64,000 nucleotides of DNA from Oscillospiraceae bacterium (GTDB lineage Bacteria; Bacillota; Clostridia; Oscillospirales; Oscillospiraceae). The stretch's first letter is position 1. Each line of letters starts with the position of its first letter. This document shows, in pieces, positions 8,475 through 16,180 of this stretch. A program made the translations under genes and the position numbers. The notes beneath the pieces are model-generated. The model made no database searches. It was not told the DNA's origin and was given only the letters and a program-made list of their open reading frames with translations. The stretch lies in the NCBI GenBank assembly GCA_015067545.1, contig SVMG01000002.1:248001-312000 (forward strand), read 5' to 3'.

Positions 8475-9839
8475 ATGATTCTCAAAACGATTTTATCCGG
8501 AAAGACCTATGCTTTCCGGGATATCAAAGAGGTTCTGGCCAAGGCCAACGAGGAAAAGACCGGCGATAAGCTGGCCGGCCTTGCTGCCGAGACCGCTCAG
8601 GAGCGCATTGCCGCCAAGGTGGTGCTGTCCGCGCTGACCCTGGGAGACCTGCGGGAAAACCCCGCCGTCCCCTACGAAGAGGACGAGGTCACCCGGATCA
8701 TCCAGGACGATGTAAATGAATATGTCTACAACCGCATTCGCAACTGGACGGTGGCCGAATTTCGGGAGTGGATCTTGTCCGAGAATACCAGCGGCGCGGA
8801 CATTCGCAAGGTGAGCCGTGGTCTGACCTCGGAAATGGTGGCGGCAGTTGCCAAACTCATGAGCAACCTTGACCTGATCTATGCCGCAAACAAGATCACC
8901 GTCACCGCCCACTGCAATACCACCATCGGCTTACCCGGCACGCTGTCCTGCCGTTTGCAGCCCAACCACACCACCGACGACCCGGAGGGCATCACCGCTT
9001 CCGTGCTGGAGGGTCTCAGCTTCGGCGCAGGTGATGCGGTGATCGGCTTGAACCCGGTTACCGACTCCCCGGAGCAGGTGGGCAAGGTTCTGCGCCGCTT
9101 CCAGGAGATCAAGGAGCATTGGGAAATTCCCACGCAAATTTGCGTGCTGGCTCATGTCACCGCGCAAATGAAAGCGGTGCGCGCCGGCGCGCCCTGCGAT
9201 CTGATCTTCCAGTCCATCGCAGGCTCGGAAAAAGGCAACGCCGCCTTCGGCTTCAACGCCGCCACCATCGCAGAAGCAAGAGATCTGCTATTGCGTGACG
9301 GCACAGCCGAAGGGCCGAATGTGATGTATTTTGAGACCGGGCAGGGCTCGGAGCTTTCCAGCAACGCCCACCACGGCACTGACCAGGTGACCATGGAGGC
9401 CCGTTGCTACGGCTTTGCCAAGCGATTCCAGCCGTTTTTGGTCAACACGGTGGTGGGCTTCATCGGCCCGGAGTATCTGTACGATGCCCGGCAGGTGACC
9501 CGGGCAGGTCTTGAGGATCATTTCATGGGCAAGCTCACCGGCATTTCCATGGGCTGTGACTGCTGTTACACCAACCACATGAAGGCCGACCAGAATGACA
9601 TTGAGAATCTGGCAAGCCTGCTGACCATGGCCGGGTGCAACTACTTCATGGGCATCCCCCATGGGGACGATATTATGCTCAATTATCAGACCACCGGCTT
9701 CCGGGAGACTGCCGCATTGCGGGAGATCACCGGCAAGACCGCCATCCCGGAATTCCAGCGGTGGCTGGAACGAATGGGCTTCGTAGAAAACGGAAAACTC
9801 ACCAAAAAAGCCGGCGACGGCTCGGCATTGCTGTTTTAG
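8475..9839 (+). CDS. eutB: EutB, ethanolamine ammonia-lyase large subunit
   Basis: I start at the ATG at 8475, which has AAAGGAG upstream; an ATG at 8460 lies before that site. The product has 454 residues, matching the usual length of about 453. Conserved parts include TAHCNTTIGLPGTL, the GDAVIGLNPV loop and NAHHGTDQVTMEARCYG, all in the TIM-barrel body. With EutC it uses adenosylcobalamin to convert ethanolamine to acetaldehyde and ammonia. eutC follows after a family B repeat rather than directly, which is unusual for two subunits of one enzyme. Confidence 0.96.
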   Translation: MILKTILSGKTYAFRDIKEVLAKANEEKTGDKLAGLAAETAQERIAAKVVLSALTLGDLRENPAVPYEEDEVTRIIQDDVNEYVYNRIRNWTVAEFREWILSENTSGADIRKVSRGLTSEMVAAVAKLMSNLDLIYAANKITVTAHCNTTIGLPGTLSCRLQPNHTTDDPEGITASVLEGLSFGAGDAVIGLNPVTDSPEQVGKVLRRFQEIKEHWEIPTQICVLAHVTAQMKAVRAGAPCDLIFQSIAGSEKGNAAFGFNAATIAEARDLLLRDGTAEGPNVMYFETGQGSELSSNAHHGTDQVTMEARCYGFAKRFQPFLVNTVVGFIGPEYLYDARQVTRAGLEDHFMGKLTGISMGCDCCYTNHMKADQNDIENLASLLTMAGCNYFMGIPHGDDIMLNYQTTGFRETAALREITGKTAIPEFQRWLERMGFVENGKLTKKAGDGSALLF

Positions 9840-9852
9840 TGGCAACTTCCTT

Positions 9853-10014
9853 ACCTTCCCCGGGGGGAAGGTGCCGAGCACAAGCGAGGCAGAAGAGGAA
9901 TGCGGCCGGTAACCTATAAATTTCGAAAACGTATAGGCCTATTCCTAAGTCGGTTCTGCCGCCGTTCCTCTCCCGTCAGCCTATTCGGCTGACACCCTCC
10001 CCCCGGGGGAGGGT
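9853..10014. repeat. Family B palindromic repeat between eutB and eutC
   Basis: The arms are ACCTTCCCCGGGGGGAAGGT and ACCCTCCCCCCGGGGGAGGGT. The interior carries GAGGAATGCGGCC and the opposing GGTTCTGCCGCCGTTCCTC. It separates the genes for the two lyase subunits. Confidence 0.82.
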
Positions 10015-10052
10015 TTAGGTGACTCTGCTACAAATAACAAAGGAGGAATCCT

Positions 10053-10961
10053 ATGAACAAAGAAGAATTATCCGCCATGATCGCGGAAATTTTGGCCGGG
10101 ATGGGCAAAGAACCCATGGTCAAGGGCAGTGATTACAAGCCCACAAAGCCCGGCCCTCAGCCCAAAGAGGAGCATTTCAAAGAGGGAGATTTCGTCCCGG
10201 ATGTAACAAAACTGAATTTGCGGGAACTCTATTTGGTGGACAACCCGGTTGACGGGGAAAAATTCCGCAAAATGAAGATGAAGACCCCTGCCCGTTTGGG
10301 TTCAGGCCGGGCTGGCCCCCGATACAAGACATTGACCATGCTCCGTTTCCGAGCTGACCATGCGGCGGCCCAGGATGCGGTGTGGTCGGAGCTGGAGGCG
10401 GATTTCGCCAAGGAGCATGACATGCTCCCCACCAAAACCAAGTGCAACGACAAGGAAGAATACCTCACCCGTCCCGATTTGGGCCGATGTTTCGATGAGC
10501 ATAACGCCAAGGCCATCAAGGGTGTCATTGACACGCCGCCCCGGGTGCAGATCGTCGTGGGTGACGGCCTGTCCTCTGCCGCCATCGCCGCCAATGCTAT
10601 CGACTGCCTGGCCGCCATGAAGGACGGTCTGAAGGCCCGGGGCATCCAAACCGGCAAGGATATTTTCGTCAAATACTGCCGGGTGGGTGCAGGCGATGCC
10701 GTGGGCGACATCACCGGCTGTGAGCTGGTATGCGTGCTGGTGGGTGAACGCCCGGGTCTTGTGACGGACAAGAGCATGTCCGCCTATATCACCTACAAGC
10801 CCCACACCGGGGTCTCCGAATCCAGTCGCACCGTGGTCAGTAATATCCACGCCCAGGGCACGCCCGCCGTGGAGGCCGGTGCGTATATTGCCGAGCTCAT
10901 CGATACTATTTTGAAGAAAAAAGTTTCCGGCGTGGGGCTGCATCTGGAGGCGGCGCAATGA
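10053..10961 (+). CDS. eutC: EutC, ethanolamine ammonia-lyase small subunit
   Basis: The protein has 302 residues, with AAAGGAGG before the ATG. The C-terminal two thirds hold the cobalamin-binding Rossmann-like domain, with VGDGLSSAAIAANA and YCRVGAGDAVGDITG. The N-terminus has a short amphipathic helix (NKEELSAMIAEILAGMG), then a Pro/Lys-rich linker up to about residue 40. That is the layout of an encapsulation peptide that directs the lyase into the shell. The stop overlaps the eutL start in ATGA. Confidence 0.95.
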   Translation: MNKEELSAMIAEILAGMGKEPMVKGSDYKPTKPGPQPKEEHFKEGDFVPDVTKLNLRELYLVDNPVDGEKFRKMKMKTPARLGSGRAGPRYKTLTMLRFRADHAAAQDAVWSELEADFAKEHDMLPTKTKCNDKEEYLTRPDLGRCFDEHNAKAIKGVIDTPPRVQIVVGDGLSSAAIAANAIDCLAAMKDGLKARGIQTGKDIFVKYCRVGAGDAVGDITGCELVCVLVGERPGLVTDKSMSAYITYKPHTGVSESSRTVVSNIHAQGTPAVEAGAYIAELIDTILKKKVSGVGLHLEAAQ

Positions 10962-11581
10962 TTCCCGTCAATATTTTGGCGGTGCGGTATCTGCCTGGGG
11001 CAGACCCCGGGTTTGCCCGGAGCTTGGGCGCGCCTGCCGGGCATACCAGTCTTGGTATGCTCACCACTGACTGTGACGATGCCACCTATATTGCCCTGGA
11101 TGCGGCCACCAAAGCCGCGGATGTGGAGGTTTCCTACGCCCGGAGCTTCTACGCAGGCAGTGCCAATGCATCCACCCCCAACGCAGGGGAGATCATCGGC
11201 ATTCTCTCCGGCCGGAGTCCCGGCGCGGTGCGCAGCGGCATGGACGCAGCCATTGCCGCCTTGGGACGCATCGGCTTTGAGGAAGCAAACGGCGTACCCT
11301 ATTTGGCTCACACCGTCAGTTCTGTGGGGTCGTATCTTGCCAAAGAAGCAGGCGTTCCCCTGGGCAGCGCCATTGCCTATCTCATTGCGCCGCCGTTGGA
11401 AGCCATGTATGCCATGGATTATGCTTTGAAGGCGGCGGATGTAAAGTTATGTAAACTATATGCGCCCCCCAGCGAAACCAATTTCGGTGGTGGGCTGCTA
11501 TCGGGCACCCAAAGCGCCTGCCAGGCCGCCTGCGATGCTTTCGCAAGTGCTGTCAAAGAGATCGCTGCAAGGCCTTTATGA
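10958..11581 (+). CDS. eutL: EutL, tandem-domain microcompartment shell protein
   Basis: The protein has 207 residues, slightly shorter than enteric EutL (219). It contains two BMC-type halves. The first includes SLGMLTTDCDDATYIALDAATKAADVEV, and the second ends with ALKAADVKLCKLYAPPSETNFGGG. EutL forms pseudohexameric trimers with a gated pore that is thought to pass substrates. It overlaps eutC by four bases. A family C/A hybrid repeat follows the stop. Confidence 0.94.
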   Translation: MIPVNILAVRYLPGADPGFARSLGAPAGHTSLGMLTTDCDDATYIALDAATKAADVEVSYARSFYAGSANASTPNAGEIIGILSGRSPGAVRSGMDAAIAALGRIGFEEANGVPYLAHTVSSVGSYLAKEAGVPLGSAIAYLIAPPLEAMYAMDYALKAADVKLCKLYAPPSETNFGGGLLSGTQSACQAACDAFASAVKEIAARPL

Positions 11582-11594
11582 GAGAAAACCTCTT

Positions 11595-11720
11595 GCCTCT
11601 CCCCCTGGGAGAGGTGGCAAAAATCTTTGATTTTTGACGGAGAGGGCAATTTCAAACACTTTGCGATAATGCCCTCTCAGTCACGCCCAAGGGCGTGCCA
11701 GCTCCCCCAGAGGGGGAGCC
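11595..11720. repeat. Family C/A hybrid repeat between eutL and eutE
   Basis: It starts GCCTCTCCCCCTGGGAGAGGTGGC, carries the AAAAATCTTTGATTTTT hairpin, and ends GCTCCCCCAGAGGGGGAGCC. It lies in the gap before the eutE ribosome site. Confidence 0.78.
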
Positions 11721-11744
11721 AGGATCATTAAAGGAGTTGATTAT

Positions 11745-13175
11745 TTGGAAATTGATAAGGACTTAGCTGCCCGGCAGGAAGCGCGGCTTCTCTGCCGTCA
11801 GGCAGAAACGGCACAAAAACTACTGGAAAAATTCCCCCAGGAAAAGCTGGATGACATCGTGGAAAACATCGCCAAAAAATTCTCCGCCGCCGCGGACGAG
11901 CTGGCCTGGATGGCGGTGGAGGAGACCGGCTTCGGCAACGCTTCCGATAAGATCGTCAAAAACCGCTTTGCATCGGAAAAGGTGGCATCCGCCATCCGCG
12001 GTATGAAAACCGTGGGCATCTTACGGGAAATTCCCGAAAAAAAGCTGTGGGAGATCGGCGTGCCGGTGGGTGTCATTGCCGCCATCGTACCCAGCACCAA
12101 TCCCACCTCCACCATCTGCTACAAGGCCATGATCGCCATCAAAAGCGGCAATGCGCTGGTATTCTCCCCCCATCCCAAGGCCATTGAATGTTCCCTGCGA
12201 GCCGCCCGGATCGTGGCTGCCGCCGCAGAAGAGGCCGGTGCGCCGAGAGGCACGGTGGGCTGTCTGAGCCTGGCCTCCATGGCAGGCTGTCAGGAGCTGA
12301 TGGCCGCCCCGGAGGTGCGGCTGATCTTAGCCACTGGCGGCCCGGCTATGGTGCGCGCAGCCTATTCCTCCGGCAAGCCCGCCATCGGCGTGGGCGCGGG
12401 CAACGGCCCGGCCTATATCCACCACAGCGCGGATGTGAAGCAAGCGCTCTCCTGCATCTGCCGCTCCAAGACCTTTGACTACGGCACGGTCTGCGCTTCT
12501 GAGCAGAGCATCATCGTGGAAAAGAGCATGGAACAGGCGGTACGGCAGGAGGGTGCAAGGCAGGGCTTCTATTTTATGTCAACCGAAGAGGCCGGAAAGC
12601 TTGCAAAATTGCTCTTCCGGCCCACCGGGGCGCTGAACCCGGAGATCGTGGGCAAAAATGCCGCATTTTTGGCGGAAAAAGCGGGCTTTTCCGTGCCCTC
12701 GGGCACAAAAGTGCTGGTTGCCCGGGAGCAGGAGGCCGGGCCGACCCGGCCCTATTCCATGGAAAAGCTCTGCCCGGTTTTGGCATTTTTCGTCATGGAC
12801 AGCGAGGACGCCATCTTGGCTAAAGCCATCGAGGTGCTGACCCATGAGGGCGCAGGCCACACCTTTGCCATCCACGCACAGGATCGCGCCGTGGTGGAGA
12901 AATTCGCCCTGCAGATCCCTGTTTCCCGGTTCTTGGTGAACACTCCGGCGGCTCTGGGCGGCATCGGCGCGTCCACCTCCCTCTTCCCGGCGCTGACCCT
13001 GGGCTGCGGCGCGGTGGGCGGCAGTGCATCCTCCAACAATATTTCCCCCCTGGATCTGATCAACATCCGCCGGGTGGCCTGGGATGCCGGCGAAACGCCC
13101 CAAGCATCCTGTGTGGATGACGATTTGGTGGCAATGCTGACGGAGAAATTGTTGGAAAGATTGAACGCAAAATAA
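11745..13175 (+). CDS. eutE: EutE, CoA-acylating acetaldehyde dehydrogenase
   Basis: The protein has 476 residues from a TTG start, with AAAGGAG at 11730-11736. It oxidises acetaldehyde with NAD+ and CoA to acetyl-CoA. The aldehyde dehydrogenase fold shows in AIVPSTNPTS, GNALVFSPHPKA and the catalytic cysteine in DYGTVCASEQS (near residue 250). The N-terminal amphipathic helix within the first 20 residues is a candidate encapsulation peptide. It stands between repeats on both sides. Confidence 0.95.
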   Translation: MEIDKDLAARQEARLLCRQAETAQKLLEKFPQEKLDDIVENIAKKFSAAADELAWMAVEETGFGNASDKIVKNRFASEKVASAIRGMKTVGILREIPEKKLWEIGVPVGVIAAIVPSTNPTSTICYKAMIAIKSGNALVFSPHPKAIECSLRAARIVAAAAEEAGAPRGTVGCLSLASMAGCQELMAAPEVRLILATGGPAMVRAAYSSGKPAIGVGAGNGPAYIHHSADVKQALSCICRSKTFDYGTVCASEQSIIVEKSMEQAVRQEGARQGFYFMSTEEAGKLAKLLFRPTGALNPEIVGKNAAFLAEKAGFSVPSGTKVLVAREQEAGPTRPYSMEKLCPVLAFFVMDSEDAILAKAIEVLTHEGAGHTFAIHAQDRAVVEKFALQIPVSRFLVNTPAALGGIGASTSLFPALTLGCGAVGGSASSNNISPLDLINIRRVAWDAGETPQASCVDDDLVAMLTEKLLERLNAK

Positions 13176-13333
13176 ACCTTCCCCGGGGGAAGGTGGCCCG
13201 GCGAAGCCGGGTCGGAAGAGGAATGCGGGCTGTAATGTATGATCTATGACACTGTATAAGCATATTCTATACTCTGTTCTGCCGCCATTCCTCTCCCGCC
13301 CCCTGCGGGGGCACCCTCCCCCCGGGGGAGGGT
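13176..13333. repeat. Family B palindromic repeat between eutE and eutM
   Basis: The arms are ACCTTCCCCGGGGGAAGGT and ACCCTCCCCCCGGGGGAGGGT, with GGAAGAGGAATGCGGGC and TTCTGCCGCCATTCCTC inside. It is the third family B copy in the eut locus. Confidence 0.82.
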
Positions 13334-13352
13334 ATAGCGGCTATGCCGCGCC

Positions 13353-13375
13353 GGGCGATTCATGAATCGCCCCTA
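13353..13375. repeat. Family E small palindrome before eutM
   Basis: GGGCGATTCATGAATCGCCC followed by CTAC is a near-perfect palindrome. It matches the family seen at 17067-17114 and 46570-46596. A GCGGCTATGCCGC palindrome sits just upstream. Confidence 0.65.
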
Positions 13376-13412
13376 CGCACACAATTTATAATTTGAAAGG
13401 AAGTAACAAATT

Positions 13413-13712
13413 ATGGACACAAATTCTTTGGGTATGATCGAAACAAAGGGCCTGGTGGGCGCAATCGAGGCAGCTGACGCCATGGTCAAATCCGCCAACG
13501 TGCAGCTGGTGGGTAAGGAGCAGGTTGGGGGCGGTCTGGTGACCGTCATGGTGCGCGGTGACGTGGGCGCTGTCAAGGCCGCCACCGACGCCGGCGCGGC
13601 CGCCGCAGAAAAGGTGGGCGAGCTGGTCTCCGTCCATGTGATCGCCCGTCCCCACACCGAGGTGGATGCCATTCTGCCCAGCAAGCGCTCTGCCCCTAAC
13701 GCCAAGCAGTAA
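13413..13712 (+). CDS. eutM: EutM, hexameric microcompartment shell protein
   Basis: The protein has 99 residues and is a canonical single BMC domain: [19 protein letters not shown] near the N-terminus, [20 protein letters not shown] in the middle, and [16 protein letters not shown] near the end. Hexamers tile the shell facets. It is the only BMC-H gene in the locus, so the shell here would be EutM, EutL and EutN unless others lie elsewhere. The stop and the eutT start share a base (TAATG). Confidence 0.96.
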   Translation: MDTNSLGMIETKGLVGAIEAADAMVKSANVQLVGKEQVGGGLVTVMVRGDVGAVKAATDAGAAAAEKVGELVSVHVIARPHTEVDAILPSKRSAPNAKQ

Positions 13713-14404
13713 TGCTTTTCACAGAAGAAAATGTAAGGGATAATCTCCGCAACCGGGAGGGAAAGCGGGTCTTTTACCTGGGTAAAAACGATCGGCTCAC
13801 CTCCGGGGCCCGGGATTTTCTGTCCCGGGAGCGGATCCCCATTTTGCCGGCGGAGCAAGCAAAGCCGGAGGCTTGGCGATTGCTCAGTGGCGGCTTTGTG
13901 GTGGAGAAGCCGGAGCACATGACCCATCTCAATGGGGATGTGCTTGTGCCCAAGACCCATCCCCGGATCGCTTTCCGGGGAGCAATGGACACCCTGGAGG
14001 CGGAAATAATATTATGTCAACTTACCAGTAATAAAAAAACCGCCAGGGAGCTGGAAGAAATCCTCGCTTTCGCCCGGATGCTCCTGCGGTGCGATGTGCT
14101 CAATGAGAGCGTTCCGGCAGGAAAGCTCTGCGGTCTGACTGCAGAAGAGCTGCGCAGTCACAGCCACCGGCCACAGGATTTCTACGGCCAGCCCCATTTC
14201 ATGCCCAGCGCCGCCGATGGCCCTGTGATCGCCCGGCTGAACCGATGCCGCTGCGCCGCCCGGGAGGCAGAGCTGCGGGCCGTGGCTGCCTTTTCAGACG
14301 CCGACGGCAACCCCACACGCACCGATCTCCTGCAGGCCATGAACCGCCTGAGCAGTATGCTCTATATCCTGATGATCCGATGCAAAAAGACAGCGGCAGA
14401 GTAA
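13712..14404 (+). CDS. eutT: EutT-like corrinoid adenosyltransferase
   Basis: The protein has 230 residues. It matches EutT in several places: LTSGARDFLSRE near the N-terminus, MTHLNGDVLVPKTHPRIAFRGAMDTLE in the middle, and ITRTDLLQAMNRLSS-type helix near the end (here DLLQAMNRLSSMLYILM). EutT transfers the adenosyl group of ATP to cobalamin to make the EutBC cofactor. The enteric enzyme has a metal-binding CCxxC motif before the THL segment; no such cysteines are present here. It overlaps eutM and ends the locus. Confidence 0.87.
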   Translation: MLFTEENVRDNLRNREGKRVFYLGKNDRLTSGARDFLSRERIPILPAEQAKPEAWRLLSGGFVVEKPEHMTHLNGDVLVPKTHPRIAFRGAMDTLEAEIILCQLTSNKKTARELEEILAFARMLLRCDVLNESVPAGKLCGLTAEELRSHSHRPQDFYGQPHFMPSAADGPVIARLNRCRCAAREAELRAVAAFSDADGNPTRTDLLQAMNRLSSMLYILMIRCKKTAAE

Positions 14405-14421
14405 ACTCTGCCGCTTCTGTT
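14393..14421 (+). terminator. Terminator at the end of the eut locus
   Basis: AGCGGCAGAG, a short loop and CTCTGCCGCT form a strong hairpin followed by TCTGTT. It overlaps the eutT stop and also lies at the 3' end of the opposing serine hydrolase gene, so it may work in both directions. Confidence 0.75.
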
Positions 14422-15559
14422 AATAAGTCATGTGATAATCGTAAAGCTCCTTAAGCTCTTCCCGGATATTTTCCAGGTCATCCAAATCAAACAGATCCGC
14501 CCTTACAAATCGGTAGAGCATACTGCGGATGCCCTGTGCCCGGGAGGAAAGGATGTGGCAGCCAAAATACAATGACAGTTCGTTTTCCAGATCTACCGCA
14601 ATAAACGCACCGGCTGCACCGCCCCAGCCGAAATCGGTATAGGGCTTGACGCCTCTGGGACAGCGAACGCCCAGACCGTAGCCGTGGGAATGGCCTGTCC
14701 AGTTCCCCTGATTCTGCTCCACCGTCAGCCGGGGGGTGGTCATCAGCTTCAATGTCTCGGGCTTCAGCAACTTTCCCGTGCGGAGGCACTCCAGGAACTT
14801 GATGTAATCATCCACAGTGGAGATGCCGCCTGCACCGCCGGAGGCATATTCCGTACCCAACTTATAACTCATGATCTTTTTTCCGATATTCTGCCGCACG
14901 CCGTTTACGCAGTTGTACTGCGCCGCAATGGTATCCAGCTCCTCCTCCGGGAGCATGAAGGTGGAATTCTCCATGCCGGCAACCGCAAAAATATGATTTT
15001 TGACATAGCATTCAAACTTTTCCCCGGAAACGACCTCCACCAGCGCAGCCAAAACATCATGGCAAAGGCTGTACTCCCACCGGGTACCCGGCTCGAACAG
15101 CAGCGGCGCCTTGGCCAAATATTTCATGACCTGGCGGGTAGGACATTTTCCGTGGGTGTCCGCCTGGCATTGCTGAATCTGTACAGAAGCGGTATTGTAG
15201 GAAAAGCCTGCGGTCATTTCAAACAGATGCTTGATCAAAATGGGCTTTTCCGCCTTTTGGATGCCGTTTTCCGTTTTCACGGTCATTTCCGCAAATTCCG
15301 GCATATAGTCGGACAGCTTGTCCTCCAGGGAAAATGCACCCTTTTCCCACAGCTGCAGTGCCGCGGTGCAGGTGATCAGCTTGGAGCAGGAATAGATGTT
15401 ATACCGTTCGTTTCCCTGCATTTTTACCTTGTTTTCTATGTCGCTGTAGCCGTTTATGTGGCGAAGGATGCATTTGCCTCCCTTATAGACCGCAAGATCA
15501 AAGCCCGGCACGCCCAGCTCCAAAAAGGAATCGCAAAACTGCTTGGTGTTTTCAAACAT
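14420..15559 (-). CDS. Beta-lactamase-fold serine hydrolase (class C / AmpH type)
   Basis: The protein has 379 residues without a signal peptide, so it is probably cytoplasmic. The SxxK motif is SCSK (within NIYSCSKLITCTAAL, near residue 56), and a GWGGAAG segment occupies the usual place of the third motif. The second motif appears as YSL instead of YxN. The family includes esterases and peptidases as well as penicillin-binding proteins, so the substrate is unknown. An AAGGGAGATATACCCATG start and a promoter at 15597-15625 support the gene. Confidence 0.85.
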   Translation of the reverse strand: MFENTKQFCDSFLELGVPGFDLAVYKGGKCILRHINGYSDIENKVKMQGNERYNIYSCSKLITCTAALQLWEKGAFSLEDKLSDYMPEFAEMTVKTENGIQKAEKPILIKHLFEMTAGFSYNTASVQIQQCQADTHGKCPTRQVMKYLAKAPLLFEPGTRWEYSLCHDVLAALVEVVSGEKFECYVKNHIFAVAGMENSTFMLPEEELDTIAAQYNCVNGVRQNIGKKIMSYKLGTEYASGGAGGISTVDDYIKFLECLRTGKLLKPETLKLMTTPRLTVEQNQGNWTGHSHGYGLGVRCPRGVKPYTDFGWGGAAGAFIAVDLENELSLYFGCHILSSRAQGIRSMLYRFVRADLFDLDDLENIREELKELYDYHMTY

Positions 15560-15596
15560 GGGTATATCTCCCTTTCAAACACAATATGGTGCTTTC

Positions 15597-15625
15597 ATCA
15601 TATCATGGGAAAATAGAAAATGCAA
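15597..15625 (-). promoter_or_regulatory. Sigma-A promoter of the serine hydrolase gene
   Basis: On the minus strand, TTGCAT (15625-15620) and TATGAT (15602-15597) are 17 bases apart and lie just upstream of the gene. Confidence 0.7.
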
Positions 15626-15699
15626 TGAAAGAAACGAGCATTTTTTCCCAGTGCCGTCAACAGTTAAAAATAAAAAGTCTCAGATGTGCAAAATAGACC

Positions 15700-15728
15700 T
15701 TGACAAGACGCATTTCCTATGCTAAAAT
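15700..15728 (+). promoter_or_regulatory. Sigma-A promoter of the tRNA cluster
   Basis: TTGACA (15700-15705) and TAAAAT (15723-15728) are separated by 17 bases. tRNA-Gly begins 27 bases after the -10 box. Confidence 0.8.
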
Positions 15729-15754
15729 TCTATGGCTGAAACCGTCATGGACTT

Positions 15755-15828
15755 GCGGGTGTAGTTCAATGGTAGAACACCAGCCTTCCAAGCTGGATAC
15801 GCGGGTCCGATTCCCGTCACCCGCTCCA
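15755..15828 (+). tRNA. tRNA-Gly (TCC)
   Basis: A full cloverleaf can be drawn. The acceptor arm is GCGGGTG/CACCCGC, the anticodon stem CCAGC/GCTGG encloses CTTCCAA, and CCA is encoded. Confidence 0.96.
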
Positions 15829-15835
15829 TAGAAAT

Positions 15836-15912
15836 GCGCCAGTAGCTCAGCTGGATAGAGCAACTGCCTTCTAAGCAGTAGGTCGGGGGTTCGAGTCCCT
15901 CCTGGCGTGCCA
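15836..15912 (+). tRNA. tRNA-Arg (TCT)
   Basis: The acceptor arm is GCGCCAG/CTGGCGT, the anticodon stem ACTGC/GCAGT encloses CTTCTAA, the T-loop is TTCGAGT, and CCA is encoded. Its 3' part is repeated 115 bases downstream at 16027-16047. Confidence 0.96.
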
Positions 15913-15935
15913 CTTAGTTGCACAGTACGGTCGCA

Positions 15936-16047
15936 GGACTCGAACGATTAAATGCAACGCGGACAAGCGTTGCCGGCGAGCCTCTTGCGAGCCGCTCCTT
16001 CCTTTCCGCAAAAGCGGAAAAGCAAACGAGTCCCTCCTGGCGTGCCA
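15936..16047 (+). other. tRNA-tail hairpin element, copy 1 (after tRNA-Arg)
   Basis: The element runs from GGACTCGAAC (15936) to CGAGTCC (16033) and is fused to a 21-base copy of the tRNA-Arg 3' end, CGAGTCCC to GCCA (16027-16047). Inside are GCAACGC/GCGTTGC, GGCGAGC and TTTCCGC/GCGGAAA hairpins. The matching copy lies near tRNA-Leu at 43333-43452. The first arm and the AAATGCAAC motif are shared. Confidence 0.7.
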
Positions 16048-16065
16048 TTCAGTTGAAGTGAATAT

Positions 16066-16142
16066 GGTGGGTGTAGTTCAATTGGCAGAGCACCGGATTG
16101 TGGTTCCGGGCGTTGTGGGTTCGAGTCCCATCACCCACCCCA
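16066..16142 (+). tRNA. tRNA-His (GTG)
   Basis: The acceptor arm is GTGGGTG/CACCCAC, with the extra G at -1 typical of tRNA-His. The anticodon loop TTGTGGT lies in the stem CCGGA/TCCGG, and CCA is encoded. Confidence 0.96.
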
Positions 16143-16146
16143 TAAA

Positions 16147-16180
16147 AAGAAAGGATACCTTTGGGTATCCTTTCTTTTTA
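16147..16180 (+). terminator. Terminator after the tRNA cluster
   Basis: AAGAAAGGATACC, TTTG and GGTATCCTTTCTT form a long hairpin followed by TTTAT. It ends the tRNA transcript and may also serve the converging HAD gene. Confidence 0.85.

Noticed and set aside
8276-13333. A CRISPR array, suggested by similar repeats at intervals in the eut locus
   Set aside because: The repeats are long palindromes hundreds of bases to kilobases apart with genes between them. There are no regular spacers and no cas genes.
15717-15923. Short frames across the tRNA cluster
   Set aside because: They are accidental translations of tRNA-Gly and tRNA-Arg. The cloverleaf structures explain the sequence fully.
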